Below, piece after piece: positions 18,151 through 27,430 of a stretch of 32,226 nt of DNA. The translations under genes were made by a program, and so were the position numbers. The notes under the pieces are model-generated. The model saw only the letters and a program-made list of their open reading frames with translations. It was not told the origin of the DNA and ran no database searches. How positions within the stretch are numbered: the stretch's first letter is position 1; every line of letters begins with the position of its first letter. The DNA comes from Jimgerdemannia flammicorona. Its lineage: Eukaryota > Mucoromycota > Endogonomycetes > Endogonales > Endogonaceae. The stretch is taken from NCBI GenBank assembly GCA_003990745.1, contig RBNI01000390.1, positions 1-32,226 of the forward strand, written 5' to 3'.

Positions 18151-19372
18151 GAAGATGCTGGAGAAGAAGAGCTCTTCCCTAGGTTGGGTCTCATAAGTGG
18201 TTCTTTGTCATAGAAATCCTGGATGGTAGTATCCACCAGGGCTTTTTCCATAGTAGTCATGCCTTATTTGTATGAAAAGTGGGACCAGATGCATAGCAGT
18301 GTTGGGAGGTGTATCCAATGGATGTGTGTCTTGCTGTGGGCTGTGTTGTTCATCCAGCAGTTGACTCCTAGGGCTTGCCAAACTGATTTGGGGACCTGAG
18401 CTAGATAGGTACCCACTTTGGAGATATTGGGCACCTTTGGGACCAGGGAGTGATATATGGAGAGATCCTTCAGAGGTTAGTGGTGGGTGTTGTTGTATCT
18501 GGCCCTGGTGTCCAGCTTCAGAAGCTGCCCTGCTGACTTGGGGTATGGTTCTGAGAAGATTGGAGAGAGTGGCAGAAGTTGGGGCATTGGTCACCCTGGG
18601 ATCCATTTCCCCAGCCCTGGCTCCCAGAGGTGAATTTGCCACAGGTGGAGGAGAAGTTGTTCCAAGGGGTGGAGGGCTTGCTAGAGGCCACTCAAACCAT
18701 GAGTTGGTGTTTCTGGTGTTTTGCATTGTTCTGGAAGCAGTAGATGAAGTTAGTGCCAAAGAGGTCACCATCATACTTAGAGCCAGATATGACCATGCAG
18801 CATGTGGAGATAAGGGCAGGGGACCATCCTGCAGCTTTAGCGAGGTTGACCCAATAGTGGATGCAGATGCTTTCTGCCTCGTGGAATCCGATCTGAAGAG
18901 AGTCTTGGAGTTTTTCTACTATGGAGGTAAAAACAGCATCATGGACCAAGCCTTGGTGAATATTGGCCCCATTACTCCATAGTTCAAGGGTATGGAGGAG
19001 AATGGCGATGGAGCAGAGCATGTTGTAGATTGCACATTGTGAGTCAGCGAGGATACAGTCAGCATCTCAAGTGGCTTTGGGAAAATTGTTGAGGAATGCC
19101 TCATTGATGGAGGGAGTTTGAAAGACACCACCCTTGGGCTCCGGGTTGTGGCAGATGAGCTTCCTAAGGCTAGGAGGAGTGAGGTGCACATGGATACATT
19201 TGATGGGAATGATGTCAGTGAAGATGGGCAGGATGTAAAAATGGCCAAGAGCTCTCATTCTTGTGGCTATGAGGAATTCCTCATCACTGCCATCACTGTC
19301 GATAGGGATATTATCATCCATATCATCAGGATGCTTGTTAGATCCAGAGACCAGACCCCTAGTATGTCCCAT
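18150..19372 (-). pseudogene. DIRS gag-like ORF
   Basis: This minus-strand frame starts at an ATG at 19370-19372, runs through an acidic stretch (DDMDDNIPIDSDGSDEEF) and continues past a TGA at about 19065. It goes on to HYWVNLAKAAGWSPALI and SGSKYDGDLF near 18700. The distal part (18774-18208) is Pro/Ser-rich and open in a neighbouring frame. There is no zinc knuckle. Position upstream of RT suggests the DIRS Gag, which is poorly conserved. The plus-strand ORFs at 18437-18982 and 19118-19438 are shadows. Confidence 0.5.
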
Positions 19373-19604
19373 TTGTTAGAGGAAGAGAGAATTGATAATA
19401 TGCTATTGTTCACATTTAATCACAATAGCTGGATCTAGTGATGCAGAGTGGAGGCTAACCACAACTACCTCAGAGACCTACTGAATGAACTCAGCCTATT
19501 CAGCCAAGACAGCCTATTGTTGTTGCTATTGAAGTTGTTCATAGTTCATAGTCAGAAAAGTTTTGAGGGTTGAAAGTAAGAAGGCAAACTGCCAAGCTTT
19601 CAAA

Positions 19605-19800
19605 ACAGCTAAGAGAACTCTATGGGAGCAGGGACACTTTTATTACTATATTTTACACAAATATCTCACACATATGTCTTAGATAGATGAATTCACAGTT
19701 ACATATAAAACCACTATTTCTAAGACAAATAAAGCATGCCATCACTTTCTAGATAGCATAAATCAACTCTGAAACAGTCTAAGACCAAGCAAAGCTTAGT
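19605..19800. repeat. DIRS inverted terminal repeat, right (element 5' end)
   Basis: This is the reverse complement of the inner left repeat, and its last 46 bases are copied in the internal complementary region. The junction with gag falls at about 19800. Confidence 0.85.
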
Positions 19801-20520
19801 TATCCTAGCAATTCAGTCTACCCCAGCTGCTCTGACCTTTGATCAGAAAGTGGTCTTTGTACAGAGATATTAGACAGTCAGACACCCTACTGAACACTTA
19901 ATAAAAAGGATAACTAGTATCAAGATGGAGCCACCAAAGCCAATCAGTATCATATCTACCATAGCCCTCAATAGACAACCATCCCCACCTACCCCCAAGA
20001 TGACCAAAGCTGACCTAGTAGAGGAACTTGCCCAGCAGTTTGCCAAGATAACTATATACCTTAGTAATATTATTAGAGAAGTATGAAGTATCAACAGGAG
20101 ACCAGTACAGAGGTTTGTAGCTATTATAGAGAAATATACCATCATATACTTCAAATGCAGAGAAGAAGACCACTATGTAAAGAATTGTATGATCAAAACA
20201 AGGTATAGAGCCCAACTAAGTAATACTACCAGAACCTAAGAACAAACCAATGTAGTAGTCATCAAGGAGATTGGTGATACTGATGATGAAGAATATTATA
20301 AAGAGTCTGAATTCTACTCTGTTACTGAGGGTATCAGAATCTGGTCCAAGTCCTATAATAAGAAGAGTAACAGCAAGTCAGTTGGAAGACTAAAAAAGAC
20401 CCCAACTATTATCATTCAAAGTAAGACCCAATCTGAGGAGATTGATCAAGCTATAGAGTTAGATGAAGCTACCTATCAAATTATTGAAGACACTACTTCA
20501 GTCTCAGAAGAAGTGAAAGC
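19801..20520 (+). pseudogene. gag part 2 with zinc knuckle, family A copy 2
   Basis: Gag resumes with LAIQSTPAALTFDQKVVF and has a knuckle at 20147-20188 read YFKCREEDHYVKNC. The pattern is CX2CX4HX4C with the first Cys changed to Tyr (TGC to TAC). An acidic Glu/Asp tail follows (IGDTDDEEYYKESEF). The frame ends near 20520, while the Pol frame one register back opens about there (KLHKTKIHQYNIYKDL). This may be a genuine -1 gag/pol frameshift or just an indel. Confidence 0.65.
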
Positions 20521-20789
20521 AAGAAAGAATAGAAGCTACACAAGACCAAGATCCATCAGTATAATATCTACAAGGATCTCAAGAAATAAAAGATCAATGC
20601 TACTTTTGGACAACTAGCAGAAGTCTCTGCCTTCAGACAGCAGTTGAGAGCAGGACATGTAACCACTGTCAAGAATTAAGAGTATAAGATCATAGAAGCT
20701 CACAATATATAAGAAGATGAATAAGAAGACTCAGATAAAGAATCTGAAGATTAGTACAAGACCTCAGCCTATACCTCATATCAGATTGA

Positions 20790-21065
20790 AGATTATATCT
20801 TTGATGCTATTATTGATTCTGGTGCTGGAGGATACCTCATAAGCAAGAAGACAATTAACTGTCTAGACTGGAATATTGAAGTATCCACCAGAATGATCTA
20901 TATCACAGCAGATGGTACACAAGCTACCTCTCTAGGTAAGATCCAAGAAGTCTCCATCAAGATTAAAGGAGCTACCATCTCAGTAGATATAATTATTACA
21001 AGTACCACTAACTATGATATCCTCATTGGTAATCAATAGCTTCACAAGGCCAAAGCTGTCATTGA
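20790..21065 (+). pseudogene. Aspartic protease, family A
   Basis: Active-site loop FDAIIDSGAGGYLI with DSGA at 20815-20826, then a mid-domain ITADGTQATSLGKIQEVSI, and YDILIGNQ followed by TAG (Trp expected) at 21037-21039, the ILGxxWL segment. About 90 residues, normal for a retropepsin. Here the protease precedes the Cys/His module and dUTPase, the reverse of G1. Confidence 0.82.
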
Positions 21066-21234
21066 TCTCAATATCCAGAAGATGCAGATCAACTATAGAG
21101 AAAGAAAGGTATGAGTCTCTATTAATGTCCATAAAGAAGTACTACCAGACATAGAGGAAGGAGATAAAGAGGACACAGAAGTCTCCATACACTCAGTATA
21201 TAAGAATAAGAGTAAGACAACTAAGCTCACAGAT

Positions 21235-21380
21235 GAGCAGTAGTACAACAAGATCATCAATAGCTATGTCCCTCAAGGAAGATATCCCCATAATACTAAG
21301 ATGTACTGCTCTGAACACCTAAATGACTACTAGTCCTATATTAGTGAAGTTAAAAAAATCTATCAACAAAGGTACAAGTA
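21235..21380 (+). pseudogene. Cys/His module, family A
   Basis: The reading is YNKIINSYVPQGRYPHNTKM, then YCSEHLNDY, a TAG, SYISEV. It aligns with the G1 module. Two of three expected Cys positions are Tyr here (21283-21285 and 21328-21330) and so is 21337-21339, each one G-to-A from Cys. Family unknown. Confidence 0.5.
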
Positions 21381-21534
21381 AGAAACAGCTAAAGTGAAAA
21401 AGAAAGATGACCAGCCCCCAGAGCTTTAAGCTGATAGTGATGATGAGGAGAAATAAGAACCAGACATCACTCTCAAGATCAAGAAGTTTTACCCTGAAGC
21501 CAAGATCTCAGAATAAAAGACTGAAGGAGTTGTA

Positions 21535-21900
21535 GAAATAGACCTTGCTAGTATCCAGGATGCTATCCTTAAACCACAGATCACCACTCTACTTAGTACT
21601 AGAATTGGAGTCAAGTTATCAGAGAACTATGCCAGAATTATTAAGACCAGGAGCAGTCGGGCCAAGAGTGAAATCTCAGTTAAAAGAGGAGTCATTGACT
21701 CTGATTACACTGGTGAGATCTTTCTTATAGTCAGGAATCACAACTCCATTACCCTATTCAAAGTCAAAAAGCATGACAGGATTGGCTAGATACTGATTCA
21801 TGAAGTTAAGAAGTCTAAGATCACTAAAGCCATTAAACTTATCAAGACTAAGTAAGAAGAACAAGACTTTGGATCTACTGGAAGAGGAGTCTATACTACT
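21535..21900 (+). pseudogene. dUTPase domain, family A
   Basis: The motifs run in order. A degraded motif 1 reads DLASIQDAIL. Motif 2 is ENYARIIKTRSSRAK near 21625-21665 with its Arg kept. Motif 3, GVIDSDYTGEI, is at 21688-21720. Motif 4 is HDRIG followed by TAG (Gln expected) and ILI. Motif 5 is EEQDFGSTGRG with FGSTG at 21868-21882. Length of about 120 residues is usual. It shares the frame of protease and RT. It lies between protease and RT, a different place from G1, and its sequence differs strongly from the G1 domain. Confidence 0.83.
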
Positions 21901-22069
21901 ACTAAGATTACCAAACTCAAGTACAAAAAAGACAAAGATCAGAATAAGTACACATATACCATTGGAGAAAATTTTTCTCTAGAATAATAACTTCTTAAGA
22001 TTCTGTACTAGAATGAAGAAGTACTCACTATAGATTTCAGAGATATCTACAACCAAGAACCCAAGTACT

Positions 22070-22900
22070 ATTATGAAGTTGACACCAATGATACTAAGCC
22101 CATCTATCAGAAAGCCAGACCCATACCATCTGTCTACAGAGAATGACTATAAGCAGAACTCAAAGAAATGGAAGAAGCTAGTATTATCAAGCAAGCTATC
22201 AGCCCCTGGACTTCATCTATTGTCCTTGTCTCAAAGAAAGAAAGCAAGTCTAGAGAGTTTGCCTCAAGACTCTGTATTATTATAAGAAGCTCAAAGTAAT
22301 CACCAAGAAGGATAGACAGCTTTTGCCAAATATTTAAGAAATCCTTACCACTTTTGGAAGCAAAGCCAAATATTACACCACCTTGGATCTGTTCTCAGGC
22401 TTCTATCAGATCAGTCTCACTCAAGATGCTAGTGAAAAATTATTCTTTATTATATCTGATACCATTTATATCTACCTACAAATGCTATTTGAAATATAAT
22501 ACTCTAGTAAGTTTTCAGCAAATAATAAATAGAGTCTTTAGTAATGAAATTAGAAAATAGCTCTTCATCTATATTGATGATATAATCATCTTCAGCAATA
22601 CTATATAGGAATATGTCAACTATATATAACTATCTCTCAAGAAGCTCAAGGGGTATGGTCTCTACATCAAGCCCAAGAAGTGTAAGTTTGTAGCTCAAGA
22701 AATTGCCTACCTAGAACACATTATCAACCAGACCAGAATTCATATAGACCCCATGAAGATTGAGGCTGTCACAATCTACTCAAGACCCAGAATAACTACA
22801 GAAGTCTATGTCTTCCTCAGACTGGCCTCTTACTACAGAAGATTCAAAAGGATACTTCAATATTGCAGTACCTATCTATGAGCTACTGAAGAAGAAGATC
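22070..22900 (+). pseudogene. Reverse transcriptase, family A
   Basis: The reading has KARPIPSVYRE and ELKEMEEASIIKQAISPW, then VLVSKK. The catalytic segment YYTTLDLFSGFYQISL follows, then YIDDIIIFS at 22570-22581 and FVAQEIAYLEHIINQ. It ends with SYYRRFK. Catalytic Asp residues are present, but many stops and at least one frame change (near 22260 and 22860) kill the gene. It is a typical Ty3/gypsy RT. Confidence 0.87.
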
Positions 22901-22959
22901 AAGTTTAAATAGACTAAGAAATATTAAGAAATCTTCAATGACTCAATATCAGATTGACC

Positions 22960-23330
22960 CAAGTATCCATTCTCAGAAGACTAGATTGAAACCTAGAGTT
23001 CATTCTGCAGACAGATACAAGTGCTATAGAACTTAGAGCAGTGCTAGCTCAGAAGAAAGATAGACACAAATATATCATCTCTTATATAAGCCAAGGTACC
23101 CATAGAGCAGAATAGAACTATGAGTCATATAAGCTTGAATACTTAGTAGTAGTCTGGGCAGTAGACAAGTTCTACTACTACCTAACTAAGAAACACTTTA
23201 CTATTTAAACAGACTATTCTGCTCTTGCCACACTCTGAACCCTAAGAAATATATACCAGATAGATCTATAGACTGTAAAAATATAACTGTACTATTAAAC
23301 ACCACTCAAGAAGAACTAATTCCAATGCTG
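22960..23330 (+). pseudogene. RNase H, family A
   Basis: The reading LQTDTSAIELRAVLAQKKD carries the first catalytic Asp, then YIISYISQGTHRAE, YESYKLEYLVVVWAVDKF (Glu) and TDYSALATL. The order is that of gypsy RNase H. Stops at Gln and Trp positions interrupt it. Confidence 0.8.
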
Positions 23331-23549
23331 ATACACTCTTAAGAATACTCTAAAATACTCTCATCAAGACTATTTAATATAAATAAGGAGCTATACTATA
23401 GATTAATTAGCAATCTTAGATAGCAGAAGATGCCTAACCACCTTGAACCTTAGACTATTACTATTATCAACTAGACTTAGAAACAATTTAAGCTAGATAA
23501 TACCATACTTAGAAAAGAAGAAAAGCTCATTATACCTGAATACAAGAAG

Positions 23550-24200
23550 TATTAAATAATGAAAAAAGTACATAAACAAGGATATCTAGAAGGAACCAAT
23601 ATATATAACAAGATAAGAAGAATTATATAGTGGTCTAAGATAGAAGAAGACCTATACCAATTTGTCAAAGAGTGTGACAAGTGCTAAAAACAGAACAAGA
23701 TCAGTACAACCAGATACTTAGATCATTAAAAATCAAATCTATCTCCTTCTACCATATTATAATAGATTTCATTGGACCACTATCAATAACTCTATCAGAA
23801 AACCACTACATTATAGTTATTATAGATCTCTTTACCAAATATATAGAAGCAGGAGTATTACAAGAAATCAATGCTCTCTCTATTACTGACTTCTTGTACC
23901 AAGAAATTATCTGCTACTATAATAGAATTTGTCAATAGATTCTATAAGATAATATATCAGAAATACAAGATTCAGTATATCAAAACTACTACATATTACT
24001 CTCAAGAAAATAAACAGACAGAAAGAACAAATAAGACCCTCAAGAACATTCTGGCCAAGATTTCAGATATATATGAGAATTGAGATAACTACCTCTCAAT
24101 TTCTCTCTATGTCCTATGAGATATATAGTTACAGAGTACATACTTTACTCTAAGAGAACTGCTCTTTGGAGAAGAAGATTCTGATAGAACCTCAATTATA
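23550..24200 (+). pseudogene. Integrase, family A
   Basis: The zinc domain is seen as HKQGYLEGTN and, later, KECDKC (23665-23685). The core starts HHIIIDFIGPLS (first Asp), then IIVIIDLFTKYIE, a segment around 23930-23990 where the second Asp is lost or frame-shifted, and YYSQENKQTERTNKTLKN with the Glu region. The expected order and spacing are kept. No chromodomain follows. Confidence 0.82.
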
Positions 24201-24551
24201 AATCTAGACCTAACTTGGCAATAAATTGACTCAGAAATCTAGAGATTATACCAAATTAGGAAGAAGGTAAAAGATTACACCATCAAGTTATAAGTACTAA
24301 TAAGGAAGAATGCAGAAAAGAATTATAAGATCCTAGAACCCATTCAAATTAGAAAAAAGATTCTATTATATCAAAATATAATAGAAGCCTCATGGGCATG
24401 AAAACTGGAGTTCAAATGGGAAGAACTCTTCTATGTGCAAGATATCAAGAGAACTATCTTCGGGCTCAGAAAACTTTTAGAGACTATACTGCCTACTACA
24501 GTACACAGAAACAGACTCAAGAAGTACTATGAACCTATACAAGAGAAGTAA
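24201..24551 (+). pseudogene. Integrase C-terminal tail, family A
   Basis: After the core the reading continues with KLEFKWEELFYVQDIK, FGLRKLLETI and HRNRLKKYYEP. This resembles the GPF/Y-like end of non-chromodomain gypsy integrases. A TAA at 24549-24551 is a likely end. Confidence 0.55.
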
Positions 24552-24885
24552 AATATAATGACCACTTATGAGGTTCTAGTTTATAAATTATAATAGTATG
24601 TCCTGTAACTAGCAGGTAATCTGTCTGGACCATTCTCTAAGGGATATGGTACTAGCAACTACTTATCTATGAGACTTTTGAAGCTAGAGGAGTTTGAACC
24701 ATCAACTGATTGGTCAAGATCAGAATCAGGCCCTTGCTCTAAATAAAGGGAGCTACTCTTCACCATTATGCCAAAATACATAAGAAATATACTAGCCTAT
24801 AAATACTACTTTTCAACTACTTGCCAGAGGTTATAGGATTCATACTAGATTAATAAATAAGAATATTCAAGAAAAGATTCTAATT
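24552..24885. other. 3' untranslated region of family A
   Basis: This stretch lies between the end of pol and the polypurine tract. I see no coding frame. TATAAATACTAC at about 24800 is TATA-like but has no clear partner ORF before the LTR. Confidence 0.45.
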
Positions 24886-24896
24886 CAGAAAGAAGA
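24886..24896 (+). other. Polypurine tract of family A
   Basis: CAGAAAGAAGA lies directly before the LTR start TATAATAG. Composition and position fit the plus-strand primer. Confidence 0.6.
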
Positions 24897-25065
24897 TATA
24901 ATAGTGGTCTCAGAATGGTAACATTATCACAGAAGACAGTCTTTTCTTACAAGTCACTAGATTAGAGTACAAGAAGATAATATGGCATAACTCACCCAGG
25001 CTATAAGATGAGTAATAATGATCAACTAAGAGTCATGATGATCACAAGATAGATATCTTAAGAAA

Positions 25066-25073
25066 TATAAAAG
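25066..25073 (+). promoter_or_regulatory. TATA box upstream of the LTR ORF, copy 2
   Basis: TATAAAAG, 91 bp before the ATG at 25157, identical in sequence and spacing to 284-291. Confidence 0.5.
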
Positions 25074-25156
25074 AAGAATCAAGAAACTACAGTAGCAGTA
25101 ATTCAAACAAGACTTACAAAATTCTAAAATAGATCAAAAGACTCACTATAAATAAA

Positions 25157-25997
25157 ATGTCTGCTGCTTACTAAACCTCAAGGTCCAGAAATCTCCAAGA
25201 TCTCTCAGTTTAGGAAAGGATGTTTCAAGACATCAGGAGAGCCATGAGGACCCATACCAGAAGGATTCCTAGCCTCAACCTGAGTACTGATGACTCTTAT
25301 CACTTTATCCTCTATTACTATAAAGTAGAGACAAGGATCACTATTGCTACCAAATACCTCTAGATGTGGCAAGAATATGAAATAAGAAACCTCCTCTATC
25401 AGGAATTCTCTCAGACCAGCCTCTAAGAGATACAAGATAATATCTCTATAGATGTACATAAATTGAGAGTAGCCAAAAAGGTCTATCAGATCTTCAGACA
25501 TATATCTTAGTCAATCCCCAACTTAGAGTATACCAAAGTCTCAGACTTTAAGGAATTGTCAGTCTACTGCATAGATGTACTAGAAGCCATAGTGGCCACA
25601 AAAGCTCTATCAACTATTACTCTCAAAAGTGATAAGATAGAAGAGTTCTAGAATGCCATCCTTTAGATCAATTTCTGTAAGGATTAATCTTGATATTCCA
25701 AGACCCTAGTATTCAGGTCAGACTCCTCAAGATCCCACTTTTATCCCCTACTTTGTAGAGAAAAACATTATAGATTAGAGAGCTTCTGATCTCTCTCTCA
25801 CTGCTATCAAATATGATGATATTACTGGCAATGATATCATCCTACTAATTGATATATACAAAATATACAAAATAAATAAAATGCTTATAGAAATGTTCAC
25901 TAACCTTATTTCCTTCAAAGACATTCCATCTCTGACCTCTAGTCTTAATGATAGTGATGAAGATAAAGCCCTCAGGATTTTGAACATTTTACTCTAA
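25157..25997 (+). pseudogene. LTR-encoded ORF of family A, copy 2 (decayed)
   Basis: From ATG 25157 the frame reads about 280 codons to TAA at 25995-25997. Readable parts include MFQDIRRAM, RIPSLNLSTDDSYHFILYYY, WQEYEIRNLLYQEFSQTSL, HKLRVAKKVYQIFRH, VLEAIVATKAL and the acidic end SLNDSDEDKALRIL. Stops are mostly TAG or TAA at Trp or Gln positions. A short deletion near 25660 shifts the frame relative to copy 1. No known domain. As part of the 3' LTR it would also lie at the 3' end of genomic RNA. The minus-strand ORF at 25205-25501 is its shadow. Confidence 0.6.
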
Positions 25998-26216
25998 TTT
26001 GTTTATATAACTATTTGTTTGAACACTTGAATATTCTAGCATTCTGACTTCATGTAACTATCAGAAATTATTCCAGCATTTTGATCTTATACAACTAATT
26101 ATATGGGTACTTAAATTTGTACTTATAATCTGAAGTTTTCTGTATTCAAATATTTTATTTGGTTATTAGATTTTATATTTAACTTTATATCTTAGCAATT
26201 ATTGAATTATATTCTA

Positions 26217-26226
26217 TATAAATACC
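26217..26226 (+). promoter_or_regulatory. TATA box, right family A LTR
   Basis: TATAAATACC within CTATATAAATACCCCTCTC. Matches 1429-1438 and both G1 LTRs. Confidence 0.55.
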
Positions 26227-26501
26227 CCTCTCATTTCTTTGAAATAAAGTCAGTATTAAAACACTCAAGTATTCAAGTATCTAACTACTCAAGAGTATAA
26301 AAGTTCCAGTCCTCTACTTAATTTCATATAAGTAAATCTAAGAGATAACAGAATAGTTTAAAGATAAGAAGTTTGAGGACTATAAGACCTTGAAAAGACA
26401 CTTTAATAGAACTTGTTTATAAGAAACTTATAGTTGATCTAAGAGATATATCTTAAAGAGAATCTGACATACTTGGAGAACTCAGCACCCACTATGTGAC
26501 A

Positions 26502-26701
26502 ATATGTAACAGAAGAGATCCTTTGATATATTTGTCTGAACTTTGACTAGAACTTTGTAGTAGTACATAGTTTTTCCAATATATTTCAATTATGACTTGC
26601 TTGGCATTCTCAATATAGTACTGCTCCTAGCTCTGATATTTATGGTATTGTAGCTTTAAGCATAGATTCAATACTGTTTGAAAAAGAGGATGAGTTTTGC
26701 A

Positions 26702-26706
<5 letters not shown>
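26502..26706. other. Spacer, nothing recognised
   Basis: About 200 bases between the LTR end and the T tract, AT-rich, with no frame or repeat I can name. Confidence 0.4.

Positions 26707-26741
<35 letters not shown>
26707..26741. repeat. Homopolymer tract, 35 T
   Basis: An uninterrupted run of 35 T. It could be the poly(A) tail of a minus-strand retroposed sequence lying to its right, or a slippage-expanded tract. Confidence 0.85.
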
Positions 26742-26742
<1 letters not shown>

Positions 26743-26842
26743 AAGAGACAACTACTATACTGATATATCAATACTGATTGAGTATTGGTGATATCTGTTT
26801 TGGAGTATATTCAGAAAAAAAACTTCAGTTCACATTTACTTA

Positions 26843-27090
26843 TTCATATTTACAGCTATTTAAGTTCATATTATTTAATATAGTTCAAGTTTATAGCCTT
26901 TTGGTTTATATTATTATATTTTTATCTATGTACTTACTATTTAGTTTATATGACTATATCTTTAAAAAAACAAATCTGTTAGTATCTATATATTAGTTCA
27001 TATCTGCAGTTATTTAAGTTTATATTATAAAATTATAGTTTATATATTGTACTTTTCTATCTATATTCTTAACAATTTAGTTTACAAAAC
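26843..27090. repeat. Two-copy diverged tandem repeat, period about 154 bp
   Basis: TTCATATTTACAGCTATTTA at 26843 recurs as TTCATATCTGCAGTTATTTA at 26997. The similarity continues through TTTTATCTATGTACTTA / TTTCTATCTATATTCTTA. AT-rich and non-coding. Confidence 0.6.
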
Positions 27091-27430
27091 ATATATAAAT
27101 TTAAGACTTAGTTCAGACTGGCAAGTATGGTTATCTATATAAGATACCTTTCACTAGTAACACTCAGATGACATAAGACTTAGACAATACTTTCTACAAT
27201 ATTTTTGATAAAAGGAGACTATCAACATAGATAGCAATAAATATACTAGTGAGCATGTCAGCCAGGGGGGCAGTAGTACCTTTGACTGGTAGTATGTAGA
27301 GAGGAGGTGGGAAGATGGTTTGGAGATACCAAAGCCTTCTATGGTTGGTTGCAGCATTGGTAGTGAAGAGAGGAGGTGGATTGAGGTAATAAGAAGGGGG
27401 GAGGACAACCTTTGCTGATAAGATCAAGAT
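27091..27430. other. Transition into the LINE, boundary not resolved
   Basis: AT-rich sequence gives way to GA-rich sequence after about 27190. I could not fix the LINE's 5' end. Confidence 0.35.

Larger units (their letters stand above)
15033..19800 (-). mobile_element. DIRS-type tyrosine-recombinase retrotransposon
   Basis: This 4.8-kb element lies on the minus strand inside family A gag. It has inverted terminal repeats (about 15110-15262 against 19605-19760) rather than direct LTRs. An internal complementary region at 15385-15510 joins the complement of the outer left end to the sequence of the outer right end, the hallmark of DIRS elements. Domain order is gag-like, RT, RNase H, NPPW methyltransferase, tyrosine recombinase. 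No target duplication was seen, as expected for recombinase-mediated insertion. All genes carry stops. Confidence 0.88.
14219..26501 (+). mobile_element. Ty3/gypsy element, family A, with dUTPase (decayed, split by DIRS)
   Basis: On the plus strand this element has the LTR remnant, gag part 1 (to 15032), the DIRS insertion, gag part 2 (from 19801), then protease, Cys/His module, dUTPase, RT, RNase H, integrase, a polypurine tract and a full 3' LTR. There is no chromodomain. Net length without DIRS is about 7.5 kb. In-frame stops are far denser than in G1 and CpG is nearly absent, so it is older. From protease through RT, motifs share one frame; the gag knuckle is in another. Confidence 0.85.
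24897..26501 (+). repeat. 3' LTR of family A copy 2
   Basis: This 1605-bp block aligns with 115-1718 throughout and ends TGTGACA. It closes the element whose 5' LTR remnant is at 14219-14492. It holds both TATA boxes and the LTR ORF. The bases after it (ATATG) cannot be tested for duplication because the other flank is truncated. Confidence 0.83.

Noticed and set aside
18437..18982. Plus-strand ORF of 181 codons inside the DIRS element
   Set aside because: Antisense to the gag-like region. All DIRS domains read on the minus strand and no motif is seen on the plus strand.
15033..19800. Inverted ends read as a DNA transposon with terminal inverted repeats
   Set aside because: The internal region encodes RT, RNase H and a tyrosine recombinase, has an internal complementary region, and no target duplication was seen. 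This is DIRS structure.
20000..24550. Alternative genetic code or stop readthrough to explain the many in-frame stops
   Set aside because: All three stop codons occur and they replace several amino acids (Gln, Trp, Arg). Homologous copies have different stops at different sites. Mutation by C-to-T explains all of them.
115..26501. Copies at 115-1718 and 24897-26501 as the two LTRs of one giant element
   Set aside because: A gag start follows both 1718 and 14492, so there are two elements. The bases flanking 115 (TATAA) and 26501 (ATATG) do not form a duplication.
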